The notes beneath the pieces were generated by a model that was given only the letters and a program-made list of their open reading frames with translations, did not search any database and had not been told where the DNA came from. The position numbers and the translations under genes were made by a program. Positions 31,784-41,291 of a stretch of DNA of 64,000 nucleotides are shown piece after piece. The stretch is from Lysinibacillus_B sp031181585 (lineage in GTDB: Bacteria > Bacillota > Bacilli > Bacillales_A > Planococcaceae). The stretch spans positions 4,402,001-4,466,000 of the forward strand of contig NZ_CP154840.1 of the NCBI RefSeq assembly GCF_047301505.1, in the 5' to 3' direction. Position 1 is the stretch's first letter. The number at the start of each line of letters is the position of its first letter.

Positions 31784-32884
31784 TTATACGTTAAATCTAA
31801 ATAGCATAACGTCGCCGTCCTGTACGACATATTCTTTTCCTTCGAGACGCACCTTGCCTGCCTCTTTTGCAGCTGCCATAGAGCCAGCAGCTACTAAATC
31901 GTCATAAGATACCGTCTCTGCACGGATAAAGCCACGTTCAAAGTCTGTATGGATGATACCTGCACATTGCGGCGCCTTCATCCCTTTACGGAATGTCCAT
32001 GCACGAACTTCTTGTACACCAGCTGTAAAATAAGTCGCCAATCCAAGCAGGTTGTAAGAAGCACGAATTAACTGATCTAACCCTGATTCTTTAATACCCA
32101 GCTCTTCTAGGAACATTGCTTTTTCTTCGTCATCTAGTTCAGAGATCTCCTCTTCTACTTTCGCACAAACAACAATGACTTGAGAGCCTTCATTAGCCGC
32201 ATATTCTTGTACCATTTTCAAGTACTTATTATTAGCAGGATCTGCCACTTCATCTTCTGATACATTCGCTACATATAGCATTGGCTTAACCGTTAATAGG
32301 TGAAGACCTTTGATTACTTTCATTTCATCATCAGAAAGGTCAGCAGCACGCGCTGGCTTTTCAGCTTCTAGTACTTCTTTTACTTTCAGCAATACCGGCT
32401 CTTCCATTAATGCCTCTTTATCCTTTTGCTTCGCCATTTTAGATACACGCTGCAGACGTTTTTCCACTGATTCCATATCTGCTAAAATCAATTCTAAATT
32501 AATGACTTCAATATCATCGATCGGGTTAACTGAACCTGCTACGTGCGTGATATTTTCATCCTCAAAGCAGCGTACTACCTGACAGATTGCATCTACTTCA
32601 CGAATGTGAGCTAGAAATTTATTGCCCAGCCCTTCGCCTTTTGAAGCTCCTTTTACAATTCCTGCGATATCCGTAAACTCAAAAGCAGTCGGAACTGTTT
32701 TCTTTGGTGTAACCAATTCTGTTAATTTATCTAAACGCGCATCTGGAACCTCTACAATTCCTACGTTTGGATCGATTGTTGCGAATGGGTAGTTGGCAGC
32801 AAGTGCCCCCGCCTTTGTAATTGCATTGAATAATGTAGATTTACCTACGTTTGGCAAACCGACAATTCCAGCTGTTAATGCCAT
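31784..32884 (-). CDS. ychF: Redox-sensitive ATPase YchF/OLA1
   Basis: 366 residues of the Obg-related OLA1/YchF family: G1 loop GLPNVGKS at 9-16, DIAGIVKGASKGEGLGNKFLAHIREVDA as G3 region split by the coiled coil, and a C-terminal TGS domain with FRKGMKAPQCAGIIHTDFERGFI. It prefers ATP over GTP and binds ribosomes; a negative regulator of oxidative-stress defence in other bacteria. The ATG at 32884 gives the conserved start MALTAGIVGLPN; a TTG 12 bases earlier abuts the ribosome-binding site. Confidence 0.95.
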   Translation of the reverse strand: MALTAGIVGLPNVGKSTLFNAITKAGALAANYPFATIDPNVGIVEVPDARLDKLTELVTPKKTVPTAFEFTDIAGIVKGASKGEGLGNKFLAHIREVDAICQVVRCFEDENITHVAGSVNPIDDIEVINLELILADMESVEKRLQRVSKMAKQKDKEALMEEPVLLKVKEVLEAEKPARAADLSDDEMKVIKGLHLLTVKPMLYVANVSEDEVADPANNKYLKMVQEYAANEGSQVIVVCAKVEEEISELDDEEKAMFLEELGIKESGLDQLIRASYNLLGLATYFTAGVQEVRAWTFRKGMKAPQCAGIIHTDFERGFIRAETVSYDDLVAAGSMAAAKEAGKVRLEGKEYVVQDGDVMLFRFNV

Positions 32885-33018
32885 TGATGGACACAACCTT
32901 TCTATGTTCAGTAAGTGGTTTCCTAATTTTTTGCTTATGTTATCTCTATACGTGAAGGCTTTTTTATAACCTTATCTATTATATTGATTCAGCGTTAAAA
33001 AGTCTAATGGGCCTCTAT

Positions 33019-33219
33019 TTATGCTTCACTTACTGTGTTAATGACCTTTTTCATCTTTTTTTCAAATTCGCGGCGAGGAATCATCACACTATGACCGCAG
33101 CCTTGACACTTGATTCGAATATCCGCTCCCATACGGATAATCTTCCAAGCATTTGTCCCGCACGGATGCTGCTTTTTCATCTCTACAACATCATTCAATT
33201 CAAACTTCTTTGCTTCCAT
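33019..33219 (-). CDS. DUF951 family small protein
   Basis: 66 residues of the DUF951 family with the pattern HPCGTNAWKIIRMGADIRIKCQGCG; the Cys residues (one in HPCG, two in CQGC) suggest metal or RNA binding. It overlaps the mscS stop by one base (TAATG) and is therefore co-translated with the channel gene, a pairing common in Firmicutes. Function unknown. Confidence 0.85.
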   Translation of the reverse strand: MEAKKFELNDVVEMKKQHPCGTNAWKIIRMGADIRIKCQGCGHSVMIPRREFEKKMKKVINTVSEA

Positions 33220-34088
33220 TATTCTCCCTCCACCTGCACATCATATTCTTCAAGCAGCGTCATTAAGTCCCGGCGTATAATCCCCGTCATCTTTGCGTGC
33301 TGCATTGTGGCTGTTTCAATTTTAATACGCAGTGTTACTGTCTCTGGGTTGAAGTTTTGCACTCCTGTAAGAACCGGTACATTTGTCAATTCTTCATATT
33401 CATCAAAAAGGGCTTGTAAATACGTTTCTACCTTTTTTTCGATTTCGGGCAAGCTGACCGTTGTCGGCACAACGAAATCTACAAAGGTTGAAGTATCATT
33501 GACTGAATAATTAATTACAGCTCCAATCGATCCATTAGGGATGATGTGCTGTTCTCCTGTAACACCCGTAATTTTGGTTGTCCGAAGACCGATTTCCACT
33601 ACTGTTCCTTCTGCCGTGTTCAGCTTAATATAGTCACCTACACCGAACTGATCCTCAAAAATAATAAAGAATCCGCTAATAATATCTTTCACTAAACTTT
33701 GCGCTCCAAATGCGATAGCGACTGATGCAATCCCTGCCCCGGCAAGAAGACCGGCTACCTGGATGTTCAGCGCTGATAATATCCCTATAATCGCTGAGAA
33801 ATAGACGAGATACGAAAGGACATTTTGCAGAAGCTTTAAGATTGTCCGCTGACGGCGCTCTGAGTAACGAAGCGGTGCCCGCATGCGTATAGCAAAAAAC
33901 TTCTCAATTAATTTATTTCCGATTCGTACTACTAAGTAGGAAACTACCGTTATAACAATAATTTTAATGGAGGCTACAATGATGAAACTCCATAATTCTT
34001 CACTTTTTAGATAATCCCAGAACTGTTTGGCCAACCGCTGGAGGACCTTCAAATCTTCCACCGGATCTTGTGCAGTTCCATTTGCCAT
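33219..34088 (-). CDS. MscS-family mechanosensitive channel
   Basis: 289 residues with three membrane helices (about 33-55, 85-105, 110-130). The third is the Gly/Ala-rich pore helix (LLAGAGIASVAIAFGAQSLVKDI), followed by the beta domain (FGVGDYIKLNTAEGTVVEIGLRTTKI) and a short C-terminal domain. It opens under membrane tension to release solutes on osmotic downshock. The ATG at 34088 has GAGGTGG upstream; the longer frame to 34118 has no ribosome-binding site. Small-conductance YkuT/YggB type. Confidence 0.93.
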   Translation of the reverse strand: MANGTAQDPVEDLKVLQRLAKQFWDYLKSEELWSFIIVASIKIIVITVVSYLVVRIGNKLIEKFFAIRMRAPLRYSERRQRTILKLLQNVLSYLVYFSAIIGILSALNIQVAGLLAGAGIASVAIAFGAQSLVKDIISGFFIIFEDQFGVGDYIKLNTAEGTVVEIGLRTTKITGVTGEQHIIPNGSIGAVINYSVNDTSTFVDFVVPTTVSLPEIEKKVETYLQALFDEYEELTNVPVLTGVQNFNPETVTLRIKIETATMQHAKMTGIIRRDLMTLLEEYDVQVEGE

Positions 34089-34196
34089 ATTTACCACCTC
34101 TTGTATAACAATGTACAAATTTGAATATACTGCCTAAATAAAACGGGTTTTTAATACGGAATACCAGAAAACCCCATAATAAAGTGAGGTTATTTT

Positions 34197-34823
34197 ATGC
34201 AACCAACCCCTGTATTTCATTATGTTATTCATTATGAAAAAACAAGTGCTGTTTGGCAACTAAGTGAACTATTTTTGCAGCATATTCCATTTGATCATGA
34301 ACAGCTTATCTTCTGTTGTATCGGTACTGACCGCTCTACAGGTGATGCTCTCGGCCCTCTTGTCGGCAATCAATTGATTCAGGATTACGCTTTTCCATTC
34401 AAAGTGCTTGGCACACTCGAAAAACCGGTTCATGCCCTCAATTTACTAGAAACACAGGCTGAGCTTGAAACAAGCACGCCCTATCCTTTCATTGTAGCAA
34501 TTGACGCATGTCTTGGTGAAGAAGGTTCCATTGGTTCAATTATTGTAAAAGACGGGGCTCTATACCCTGGAAAGGCAGTAAAAAAAGAATTACCACCAAT
34601 AGGCGATCTTTCTATAAAAGGAGTAGTAAACGTAGGCGGCTTTATGGAAGCAATGGTACTACAAAATACACGCCTGCATGTAACGCATTCGATGAGTATG
34701 ACAATCGCTCGTTCTCTAACACTTGCCTGGCAGCGCCATCTACTAAAAAACAAACAATATGGCAACAATCAGGCCGACTATCGCAATGCCCGGCAGCAAA
34801 TTGGCTACTCGAATTTTCGTTAG
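34197..34823 (+). CDS. yyaC: Sporulation protein YyaC (DUF1256)
   Basis: 208 residues related to the germination protease Gpr fold, with the conserved CIGTDRSTGDALGPLVG (about 41-57), FIVAIDACLGE and VGGFMEAMVLQNTRL. The family is made in the forespore of Bacillales and is thought to act on spore proteins; peptidase activity is unproven. The last 27 residues (polar, low complexity) lie over the end of the convergent DUF554 gene, so the C-terminus may be an unconserved extension. Presence supports a spore-forming host. Confidence 0.9.
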   Translation: MQPTPVFHYVIHYEKTSAVWQLSELFLQHIPFDHEQLIFCCIGTDRSTGDALGPLVGNQLIQDYAFPFKVLGTLEKPVHALNLLETQAELETSTPYPFIVAIDACLGEEGSIGSIIVKDGALYPGKAVKKELPPIGDLSIKGVVNVGGFMEAMVLQNTRLHVTHSMSMTIARSLTLAWQRHLLKNKQYGNNQADYRNARQQIGYSNFR

Positions 34824-35456
34824 CCCAGCAATATTAAGACCTATAGCCATAATCATAACCCCACCTGTAGCTGTCATTTCTTGGATGAACAGATCAAGTG
34901 CGGCTTCCGGAATATATGTACTGATAACTCCAGCTAAAAGAGCAATGGCACCCTGGTAAATAAATACAGGAAACGCAGATATTAATACACCTATTCCTAA
35001 TGTGGAAGCAAGAATAACAGCCGTGAAGCCGTCTATGATTCCTTTTGTGATAAGGACATCGTGATCATTCCGAAGCCCGCTATCAAGTGCTCCAATAATG
35101 GCCATCGAACCGATAACAAAGATAAGTGTTGCCGTCACAAATCCATCTGCAATAGACCCTTTGCTGTTCTTGTTTGGATTTTTTTCTACTAGCTTCTCAA
35201 CCCATTGACCGAAACGTTTGAACCAGCGCTCTAAATCTAGCCATTCACCTAATACTGCCCCAACTACCAGACTAATGATAACAATAACAAAATTACTGCT
35301 TTCAAAGCCCATCTGAATACCGAGTACAGCTACGGCAAGGCCAATAATAGACAAAGCCGTTTCCTTCATCTTTTCTGGTATATTTTGAAACAGCCTTCCG
35401 AAAAGTGCTCCAATGATGATAAATAAAGCATTTAACAATGATCCGAGTAAAACCAT
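34743..35456 (-). CDS. DUF554 family membrane protein
   Basis: 237 residues with about seven hydrophobic helices and the family features GSLLNALFIIIGALFGRLF at the start and KIRVANLLPGI near the end. B. subtilis YdfK and E. coli YqgA belong here; proposed to be transporters, substrate unknown. Its last 81 bases overlap yyaC on the opposite strand. A hairpin at 35482-35505 separates it from parB upstream. Confidence 0.88.
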   Translation of the reverse strand: MVLLGSLLNALFIIIGALFGRLFQNIPEKMKETALSIIGLAVAVLGIQMGFESSNFVIVIISLVVGAVLGEWLDLERWFKRFGQWVEKLVEKNPNKNSKGSIADGFVTATLIFVIGSMAIIGALDSGLRNDHDVLITKGIIDGFTAVILASTLGIGVLISAFPVFIYQGAIALLAGVISTYIPEAALDLFIQEMTATGGVMIMAIGLNIAGLTKIRVANLLPGIAIVGLIVAILFVF

Positions 35457-35481
35457 GAGTAAGCTCCTCTTCCAATAAAAT

Positions 35482-35509
35482 AGAGCCCTCTTATATGAGA
35501 GCTCTCCAT
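35482..35509 (-). terminator. Hairpin between parB and the DUF554 gene
   Basis: AGAGCCCTC (35482-35490) pairs with GAGAGCTCT (35497-35505) with one mismatch; the T tract on the minus strand is short (ATTTTATT), so termination may be partial. Confidence 0.5.
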
Positions 35510-36358
35510 CTAATCTATTTGAACCTTTAAGATTTCTAAAATACGCTCTAAATCATCCTCTGAATAAAACTCAATTTCAATTTTCCCTTTGTTTTTATTC
35601 TTTCTTATTTGAACACCTGTACCGAAATACTCCCGTAAATGAGACTCCGTCGCCTGGACAAAAACGTCCTTCTTTGGCTTTTCTTTTGTTCCATGTGAAA
35701 CATCGCTATTCAATTGTTGTACAAGCGCCTCCACCTGGCGGACATTAAGTCCCTGGGTAATGACCCGGTCAGCTATGTCTTTTATACTTTCCTTGTTTTT
35801 TAGACCAAGTAACGTACGCCCATGTCCCATTGACAATTTGCCTGCATTTATAAAGCTGCGCACCTCTTCCGGAAGCTGTAAAAGACGAATATGGTTTGCA
35901 ATATGCGACCGGCTTTTCCCTAGGCGCTTTGCCAGCTCTTCTTGTGTAAAATTTAACTTTTCAATCAAACTGCTATAGGCTTCTGCTTCTTCAACAGGGG
36001 TTAAGTCCTCGCGCTGGAGGTTTTCTAAGATGGCAATTTCCATCATCTGCTGTTCAGTCATCTCTTTAATGATGGCTGGGACTTCCTTTAAGCCAGCCAT
36101 TTTGGCAGCTCGGAAACGGCGCTCACCTGCGATAATCTCATATTTCTTGCCTGATTTTCGTACAACAAGCGGCTGAATAATTCCATGCTCTTTAATTGAT
36201 TCGGCCAGCTCTTCAAGCGCTTCTTCCTTAAAAATCTTGCGTGGCTGATATGGGTTAACGATCAATTTATTTACAACGATATACTCTACCGTATTATCGC
36301 TATGTATGGATTCTTCAGGAAAAAATGCACTAATTCCTTTTCCTAATCCTTTAGCCAT
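35510..36358 (-). CDS. parB: Chromosome partitioning protein ParB (Spo0J)
   Basis: 282 residues. The N-terminal CTP-binding domain has the GERRFRA motif (AGERRFRAAKMAGLKEVPA) and ENLQREDLTPVEEA. A central HTH (LAKRLGKSRSHIANHIRLL) contacts parS, and a C-terminal dimerisation domain follows. It loads at parS, slides as a CTP-gated clamp and recruits SMC to the origin. It overlaps the end of parA by eight bases. The gene itself contains a near-perfect parS site (35687-35702), as in B. subtilis. Confidence 0.96.
   Translation of the reverse strand: MAKGLGKGISAFFPEESIHSDNTVEYIVVNKLIVNPYQPRKIFKEEALEELAESIKEHGIIQPLVVRKSGKKYEIIAGERRFRAAKMAGLKEVPAIIKEMTEQQMMEIAILENLQREDLTPVEEAEAYSSLIEKLNFTQEELAKRLGKSRSHIANHIRLLQLPEEVRSFINAGKLSMGHGRTLLGLKNKESIKDIADRVITQGLNVRQVEALVQQLNSDVSHGTKEKPKKDVFVQATESHLREYFGTGVQIRKNKNKGKIEIEFYSEDDLERILEILKVQID
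35687..35702. promoter_or_regulatory. parS-like site within parB
   Basis: TGTTCCATGTGAAACA, one mismatch from the parS consensus TGTTNCACGTGAAACA and not fully palindromic. It occupies the same gene as the strongest B. subtilis parS site. Confidence 0.65.
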
Positions 36359-37112
36359 TTTTAATCACTTCCCTTGCTAGCTCTGTATACGTATCTGATC
36401 CCCGCGACCTTACATCATATAAAATAATTGGTTTTCCATGACTTGGTGCCTCACTCAGCCGGACATTACGAGGTATGATTGACTTGTACACCTTCTCACG
36501 GAAATACTTCTTCACTTCTTCAATTACCTGCAGACCTAGGTTCGTTCGTGCATCCAGCATAGTAAGCAGTACACCTTCAATAACGAGCTCCTTATTTAAG
36601 TGCTTCTGAACAAGGCGCACTGTCGATAGCAGCTGGCTTAGACCCTCTAACGCATAATACTCGCATTGTACAGGAATTAATACGCCATCGGCTGCCGTCA
36701 GTGCATTAATCGTCAGAAGTCCTAATGAAGGCGGGCAATCAATGATAATGTAATCAAAATCATCCTTCACTTCATCTAATGCTCGCTTTAGACGGACTTC
36801 GCGTGAAATGGCTGACACGAGCTCGATTTCTGCGCCAGCTAGAGACATAGTGGCCGGAACAATCCATAAATGCTCAATTTTTGTTTCATGAATATAGGAC
36901 TCCATCGGCTCGTCCTCAATTAATACATCATAAATACAACCTTCAATTTCCTTCTTATTGATTCCTACACCACTTGAAGCATTTCCTTGTGGATCAATAT
37001 CTATCAGGAGCGTTTTCTTCCCTAAATAAGCGAGACACGCGCTTAAATTTACAGATGTGGTTGTTTTACCAACGCCGCCCTTTTGATTCGCAATGGCAAT
37101 AGTTCTTCCCAT
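36351..37112 (-). CDS. parA: Chromosome partitioning ATPase ParA (Soj)
   Basis: 253 residues, same length as B. subtilis Soj. Deviant Walker A KGGVGKTT (11-18) with the signature lysine, A' motif LLIDIDPQGNASSG and Walker B DYIIIDCPPSLG. A dimerising DNA-binding ATPase regulated by ParB that also controls DnaA. The ATG at 37112 gives the conserved start MGRTIAIANQKGG; an extension to 37133 lacks a ribosome-binding site. Confidence 0.96.
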   Translation of the reverse strand: MGRTIAIANQKGGVGKTTTSVNLSACLAYLGKKTLLIDIDPQGNASSGVGINKKEIEGCIYDVLIEDEPMESYIHETKIEHLWIVPATMSLAGAEIELVSAISREVRLKRALDEVKDDFDYIIIDCPPSLGLLTINALTAADGVLIPVQCEYYALEGLSQLLSTVRLVQKHLNKELVIEGVLLTMLDARTNLGLQVIEEVKKYFREKVYKSIIPRNVRLSEAPSHGKPIILYDVRSRGSDTYTELAREVIKNG

Positions 37113-37284
37113 TTGTGCACCTGCTTTCAACACATTATTCGTTTAATCGCTTTCTATTTACACGAAACTTTCTAAACTAATACTCTTTTATTTTAGCAAA
37201 AAGGAAGCGACGAGTCGTCAAAATATTCATAAATTTAAAGTTATTGGATGTTATTGTACACAAACTAGGCCCACTTATAATCTA

Positions 37285-37313
37285 AAAAACTCCCGAACTA
37301 GCTTGTCCGGGAG
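37285..37313 (-). terminator. Terminator of noc
   Basis: CTCCCGAAC (37290-37298) pairs with GTCCGGGAG (37305-37313) with one mismatch; on the minus strand six T follow. Confidence 0.75.
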
Positions 37314-37320
37314 CTATATG

Positions 37321-38208
37321 CTATTTTCTTTTCGGTATTTTTACCGTGATTTGATAATAATCATCGTTATCTTCCTCTTCGGTTTTCACATCGATTCCGC
37401 TCTTTGTGACCATTGATAACGATTGTTTAATTGTATTAAGCGCAATTCGTACGTCCTTACTAATTGCTTTTCTTTGCGCTCTTTTTGGTTTTGGCTTCTC
37501 CTCCGGCTCTTCCTCCTGAGGATGCAGGATTTGTTGAATTTGATCTTCAAGCTGCCGAACATTCCAATCATATTCTTTCACTGCCGCAATCAGCTGCATT
37601 TGAAGCTGCTCATCTTTAACCGAAATTAACGCACGTGCATGTCGCTCACTGATTTCTCTTTGTAAAATAGCATCTTGCACAAATTGCGGAAGTTTCAGCA
37701 GACGGATTTTGTTCGCCACTGTTGACTGCCCTTTTCCAAGACGTTGAGCAAGTGCTTCCTGCGTTAGTGAATGAAGTTCTAGCAATTGCTGATATGCCAA
37801 TGCTTCTTCGATTGCTGTTAATTCTTCGCGCTGCAAATTTTCAATCAGCGCAATCGAAGCTGTTTCTTTATCATTTAATGTGCGGACAATTGCTGGTACT
37901 TCTTTCCATTCTAATTTTTTCATTGCACGGTATCGTCGTTCACCTGCAATAATTTCATACATTCCTTCTGCTTCCGAGCTTGGACGTAAGACGATTGGCT
38001 GAATGACTCCATGAGTATGAATCGTTCTTGATAACTCTTCGATTTTTTCATCATCAAAAACTGTTCGAGGCTGGAAACGATTCGGAACTATTTTTTCAAT
38101 TGGAATTTTCACTACTTCTTCTGTAGCTGTACTCACCACTTCTACTTCACTTTCCACTTCGGATTCCTGCTTTCCGCCTCCGAACCAACGTGAAAAAGGA
38201 CTCTTCAT
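37321..38208 (-). CDS. noc: Nucleoid occlusion protein Noc
   Basis: 295 residues, a ParB paralogue. The N-terminal segment (MKSPFSRWFGGGK) is an amphipathic membrane-targeting helix typical of Noc. Then come the ParB-type CTPase domain (AGERRYRAMKKLEWKEVPA, ENLQREELTAIEEA), an HTH (LAQRLGKGQSTVANKIRLL) and a C-terminal dimerisation region. It spreads from Noc-binding sites and keeps the division septum off the nucleoid. It sits next to rsmG as in B. subtilis. No exact Noc box (ATTTCCCGGGAAAT) was found by eye in this window. Confidence 0.95.
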   Translation of the reverse strand: MKSPFSRWFGGGKQESEVESEVEVVSTATEEVVKIPIEKIVPNRFQPRTVFDDEKIEELSRTIHTHGVIQPIVLRPSSEAEGMYEIIAGERRYRAMKKLEWKEVPAIVRTLNDKETASIALIENLQREELTAIEEALAYQQLLELHSLTQEALAQRLGKGQSTVANKIRLLKLPQFVQDAILQREISERHARALISVKDEQLQMQLIAAVKEYDWNVRQLEDQIQQILHPQEEEPEEKPKPKRAQRKAISKDVRIALNTIKQSLSMVTKSGIDVKTEEEDNDDYYQITVKIPKRK

Positions 38209-38371
38209 CCAAAGGCACCACCTTTAAGAAACTAACTTGCTCAATATTATTATTATTTATGATTCTAGGGAAAATGTACATAGTCCAATAATCGATAATT
38301 TCATGCATTTTGTCGTAAATATAAATGTATATGCTTCAAACTGACGAATTATTTCTAATTTCCGCTTTTTT

Positions 38372-39088
38372 TTACTGAATCGGCGTTTTATTTGGCACAC
38401 CCGGTTTGCGAGGATACTTTTTTGGTGTTTGTTTAATTTTGTCGAAAACGAATAATGAACGCTCACTTTCCTCTACAGGAAGAAGGAAACTAAACTCTTC
38501 TTTTAAAGCTGCCCCTAATGTGGAAATCGCCTTTTTTGCGTCCTTCAATTCTTCAGCTCCTGCAGCAGCCTTTAATGCAACAAAAGAGCCTCCTTGTTTA
38601 GCAAGGGGAATACAAAGCTCTGATAAAACAGACAATCTTGCCACTGCTCGAGCCGTGACTACATCAAATTGCTCACGGTATTTCACATTTTGGCCAAATT
38701 CTTCCGCACGTGCATGGACAAACTCCATATGATCCAATCCAAGTTCTTCGCTTAAATGGTTAAGGAATGTGATTCGTTTATTTAATGAATCAACGATTGT
38801 TACATGCAGATGTGGAAAACAGATTTTAATTGGAATGGATGGAAAACCAGCTCCAGCTCCTACATCACATACAGACTTTACCTTCGTGAAATCAAAATAA
38901 AGGGACGGACTGATAGAATCGTAAAAATGTTTTAAATAAACGCCCTCTAAATCTGTGATAGCTGTTAAATTCATTTTTTCATTCCACTCAACCAATAGCT
39001 CGAAATATTTTCGAAATTGGGCAATCTGTTCATCTGAAAGTTCTATGCCTTTTGCGGCAAGCGCTTCAATAAATTGTTTTTCGTTCAT
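38372..39088 (-). CDS. rsmG: 16S rRNA (guanine-527 N7) methyltransferase RsmG
   Basis: 238 residues, class I methyltransferase: SAM-binding VCDVGAGAGFPSIPIKI (about 68-84), then IVDSLNKRITFL and VTARAVARL. It makes m7G527 in the decoding region of 16S rRNA; loss gives low-level streptomycin resistance in other bacteria. The ATG at 39088 has AAAGGAGAG upstream; a longer frame to 39124 lies across an intercistronic hairpin. Confidence 0.95.
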   Translation of the reverse strand: MNEKQFIEALAAKGIELSDEQIAQFRKYFELLVEWNEKMNLTAITDLEGVYLKHFYDSISPSLYFDFTKVKSVCDVGAGAGFPSIPIKICFPHLHVTIVDSLNKRITFLNHLSEELGLDHMEFVHARAEEFGQNVKYREQFDVVTARAVARLSVLSELCIPLAKQGGSFVALKAAAGAEELKDAKKAISTLGAALKEEFSFLLPVEESERSLFVFDKIKQTPKKYPRKPGVPNKTPIQ

Positions 39089-39108
39089 ATGTCTCTCCTT
39101 TATAAAAT

Positions 39109-39135
39109 GGAGCGTCCGATACATTCGAACGCTCC
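39109..39135 (-). terminator. Intercistronic hairpin between mnmG and rsmG
   Basis: GGAGCGT (39109-39115) pairs with ACGCTCC (39129-39135); on the minus strand ATTTTATAAAGG follows, a poor T tract. More likely a processing or attenuation hairpin than a full terminator. Confidence 0.4.
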
Positions 39136-39221
39136 TTGTTTAGCGGATTAGAAAAGAACACTAGACTAATCCACTTATAAAAAGGGCTTCATCTCAATCC
39201 TTATTTGTTGCCTCTTCTTGA

Positions 39222-41120
39222 TTAGTCATGCGCTACGCGGGCAATCTTTCCCTGCTCGATATATACGAGAAGGATAGAAATATCTGCCGGATTTACTCCT
39301 GAAATACGACTTGCTTGAGCAATCGATAATGGACGAACATCTTTTAGTTTCTGGCGGGCTTCTGTTGCCAATCCTGAAATAGCATCATAATCGATATTTT
39401 CAGGTATTTTCTTATCTTCCATTTTTTTCAGCTTATCCACTTGCTGTAATGCTTTTTGGATATAGCCTTCATATTTCAGTTGAATTTCAATTTGCTCTCT
39501 CACTTCTTCCGAAAACTCAATGCCTGCCGGCTCAATTAAACCAGCTACTAAATCGTACGTCATTTCTGTACGCTTTACGAGATCGGATGCACGAATACCA
39601 TCCTTCAGCTCGGTACCGCCGACTGAACGAATTGTTTCCTGCGTTTTTTCATTCGGCTTTACAATAATATCCCGGAGACGGGCAATTTCATTCTCGATTT
39701 GCTGACGCTTCTCTTGGAATTTTGCATAGCGCTCATCCGATATCATACCAATTTTATAACCGATATCTGTTAAACGAAGATCTGCATTATCATGACGAAG
39801 CAGCAAACGGTATTCAGCACGTGATGTCAGTAAACGATACGGCTCATTTGTCCCTTTTGTTACGAGATCATCAATTAACACACCAATATAAGCATCAGAA
39901 CGAGATAGAATGACTTCTTCCTTGCCCAGCACATTAGCTGCAGCGTTCATACCCGCCATCAAGCCTTGTGCAGCTGCCTCTTCATAACCAGATGTTCCGT
40001 TAATTTGACCTGCAGTATAAAGGTTTTTAATACGTTTTGTCTCCAGTGTCGGCCATAGCTGTGTTGGCACGACTGCATCATATTCAATAGCATAGCCTGC
40101 ACGCATCATTTCTGCATTTTCCAATCCAGGAATTGTCGCCAGCATTTTCTTTTGAACATGCTCAGGCAAACTCGTTGAGAAGCCCTGCACATATACCTCA
40201 CGTGTATTTCGTCCTTCCGGTTCAAGGAAGATTTGGTGACGCGGTTTATCATTAAAACGAACCACTTTATCTTCGATGGACGGGCAGTAGCGAGGACCAG
40301 TTCCTTTAATCATACCTGAATACATGGGTGAAAGGTGCAGGTTGGACTCAATAATTTCATGTGTCTTCTCACTAGTATATGTTAGCCAGCATGGCAGCTG
40401 ATCCATAATGTATTCTGTTGTTTCAAAACTGAATGCACGGGGTACATCATCACCAGGTTGAATTTCCGTTTTTGAATAATCAATTGTGCGGCTGTTTACC
40501 CGCGGTGGTGTACCTGTTTTAAAGCGGACGAGGTCAAAGCCAAGCTCTTTCAAGTTATCCGCGAGCTTGATGGATGGCTGCTGGTTATTTGGACCTGAAG
40601 AATATTTCAAATCCCCGATAATGATTTCGCCGCGTAAGAATGTACCTGTTGTAATAACGACCGCTTTAGCACGATAAATGGCACCTACCTGTGTGATGAC
40701 GCCGCGTACTTCTCCGTCTTCCACGATAAGCTCATCGACCATTGCTTGATGAATTTGAAGGTTCGGCTCCTCTTCTAGCAGACGCTTCATTTCATGCTGA
40801 TAAAGAATTTTATCTGCCTGCGCGCGTAATGCACGAACTGCGGGTCCTTTACCTGTGTTTAACATACGCATTTGGATATGCGTTTTATCAATGACTTTAC
40901 CCATTGCGCCGCCTAATGCATCGATCTCGCGTACAACGATTCCTTTAGCCGGGCCGCCGACTGAAGGGTTACATGGCATGAAAGCAATCATATCTAGATT
41001 GATTGTAAGCATTAGTGTATTCGCACCTGTTTTCGCAGCAGCGTAAGCCGCCTCTGCACCTGCATGGCCGGCGCCGACCACGATAACATCAAAAGTGCCT
41101 GCCTCATATTGTGTTGGCAT
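39222..41120 (-). CDS. mnmG: tRNA cmnm5U34 synthesis protein MnmG (GidA)
   Basis: 632 residues. FAD-binding GAGHAGAEAAYAAAKTG (about 16-32), the conserved FMPCNPSVGGPAKG, the Cys-containing GTGPRYCPSIEDK, and the C-terminal helical MnmE-binding domain (VNPADISILLVYIEQ). With MnmE it installs carboxymethylaminomethyl on wobble U34 of tRNAs reading split codon boxes. mnmE lies directly upstream on the same strand, about 170 bases away. Confidence 0.97.
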   Translation of the reverse strand: MPTQYEAGTFDVIVVGAGHAGAEAAYAAAKTGANTLMLTINLDMIAFMPCNPSVGGPAKGIVVREIDALGGAMGKVIDKTHIQMRMLNTGKGPAVRALRAQADKILYQHEMKRLLEEEPNLQIHQAMVDELIVEDGEVRGVITQVGAIYRAKAVVITTGTFLRGEIIIGDLKYSSGPNNQQPSIKLADNLKELGFDLVRFKTGTPPRVNSRTIDYSKTEIQPGDDVPRAFSFETTEYIMDQLPCWLTYTSEKTHEIIESNLHLSPMYSGMIKGTGPRYCPSIEDKVVRFNDKPRHQIFLEPEGRNTREVYVQGFSTSLPEHVQKKMLATIPGLENAEMMRAGYAIEYDAVVPTQLWPTLETKRIKNLYTAGQINGTSGYEEAAAQGLMAGMNAAANVLGKEEVILSRSDAYIGVLIDDLVTKGTNEPYRLLTSRAEYRLLLRHDNADLRLTDIGYKIGMISDERYAKFQEKRQQIENEIARLRDIIVKPNEKTQETIRSVGGTELKDGIRASDLVKRTEMTYDLVAGLIEPAGIEFSEEVREQIEIQLKYEGYIQKALQQVDKLKKMEDKKIPENIDYDAISGLATEARQKLKDVRPLSIAQASRISGVNPADISILLVYIEQGKIARVAHD

Positions 41121-41291
41121 GCTTGGTTCTTCCTTTCTGTGTGTAGCATTCTATATTTCACAAGACTAACTTCAATTTATCATTAGAAAGGCACTTCTTA
41201 GCCAAAATAGGCTAAGACCACGCTCTTTTCTTGAGGGTATTCTTAAAGCTGTTGTCTTTTCTATCCGCTGGGCAGAATCGTTTATATCTGC

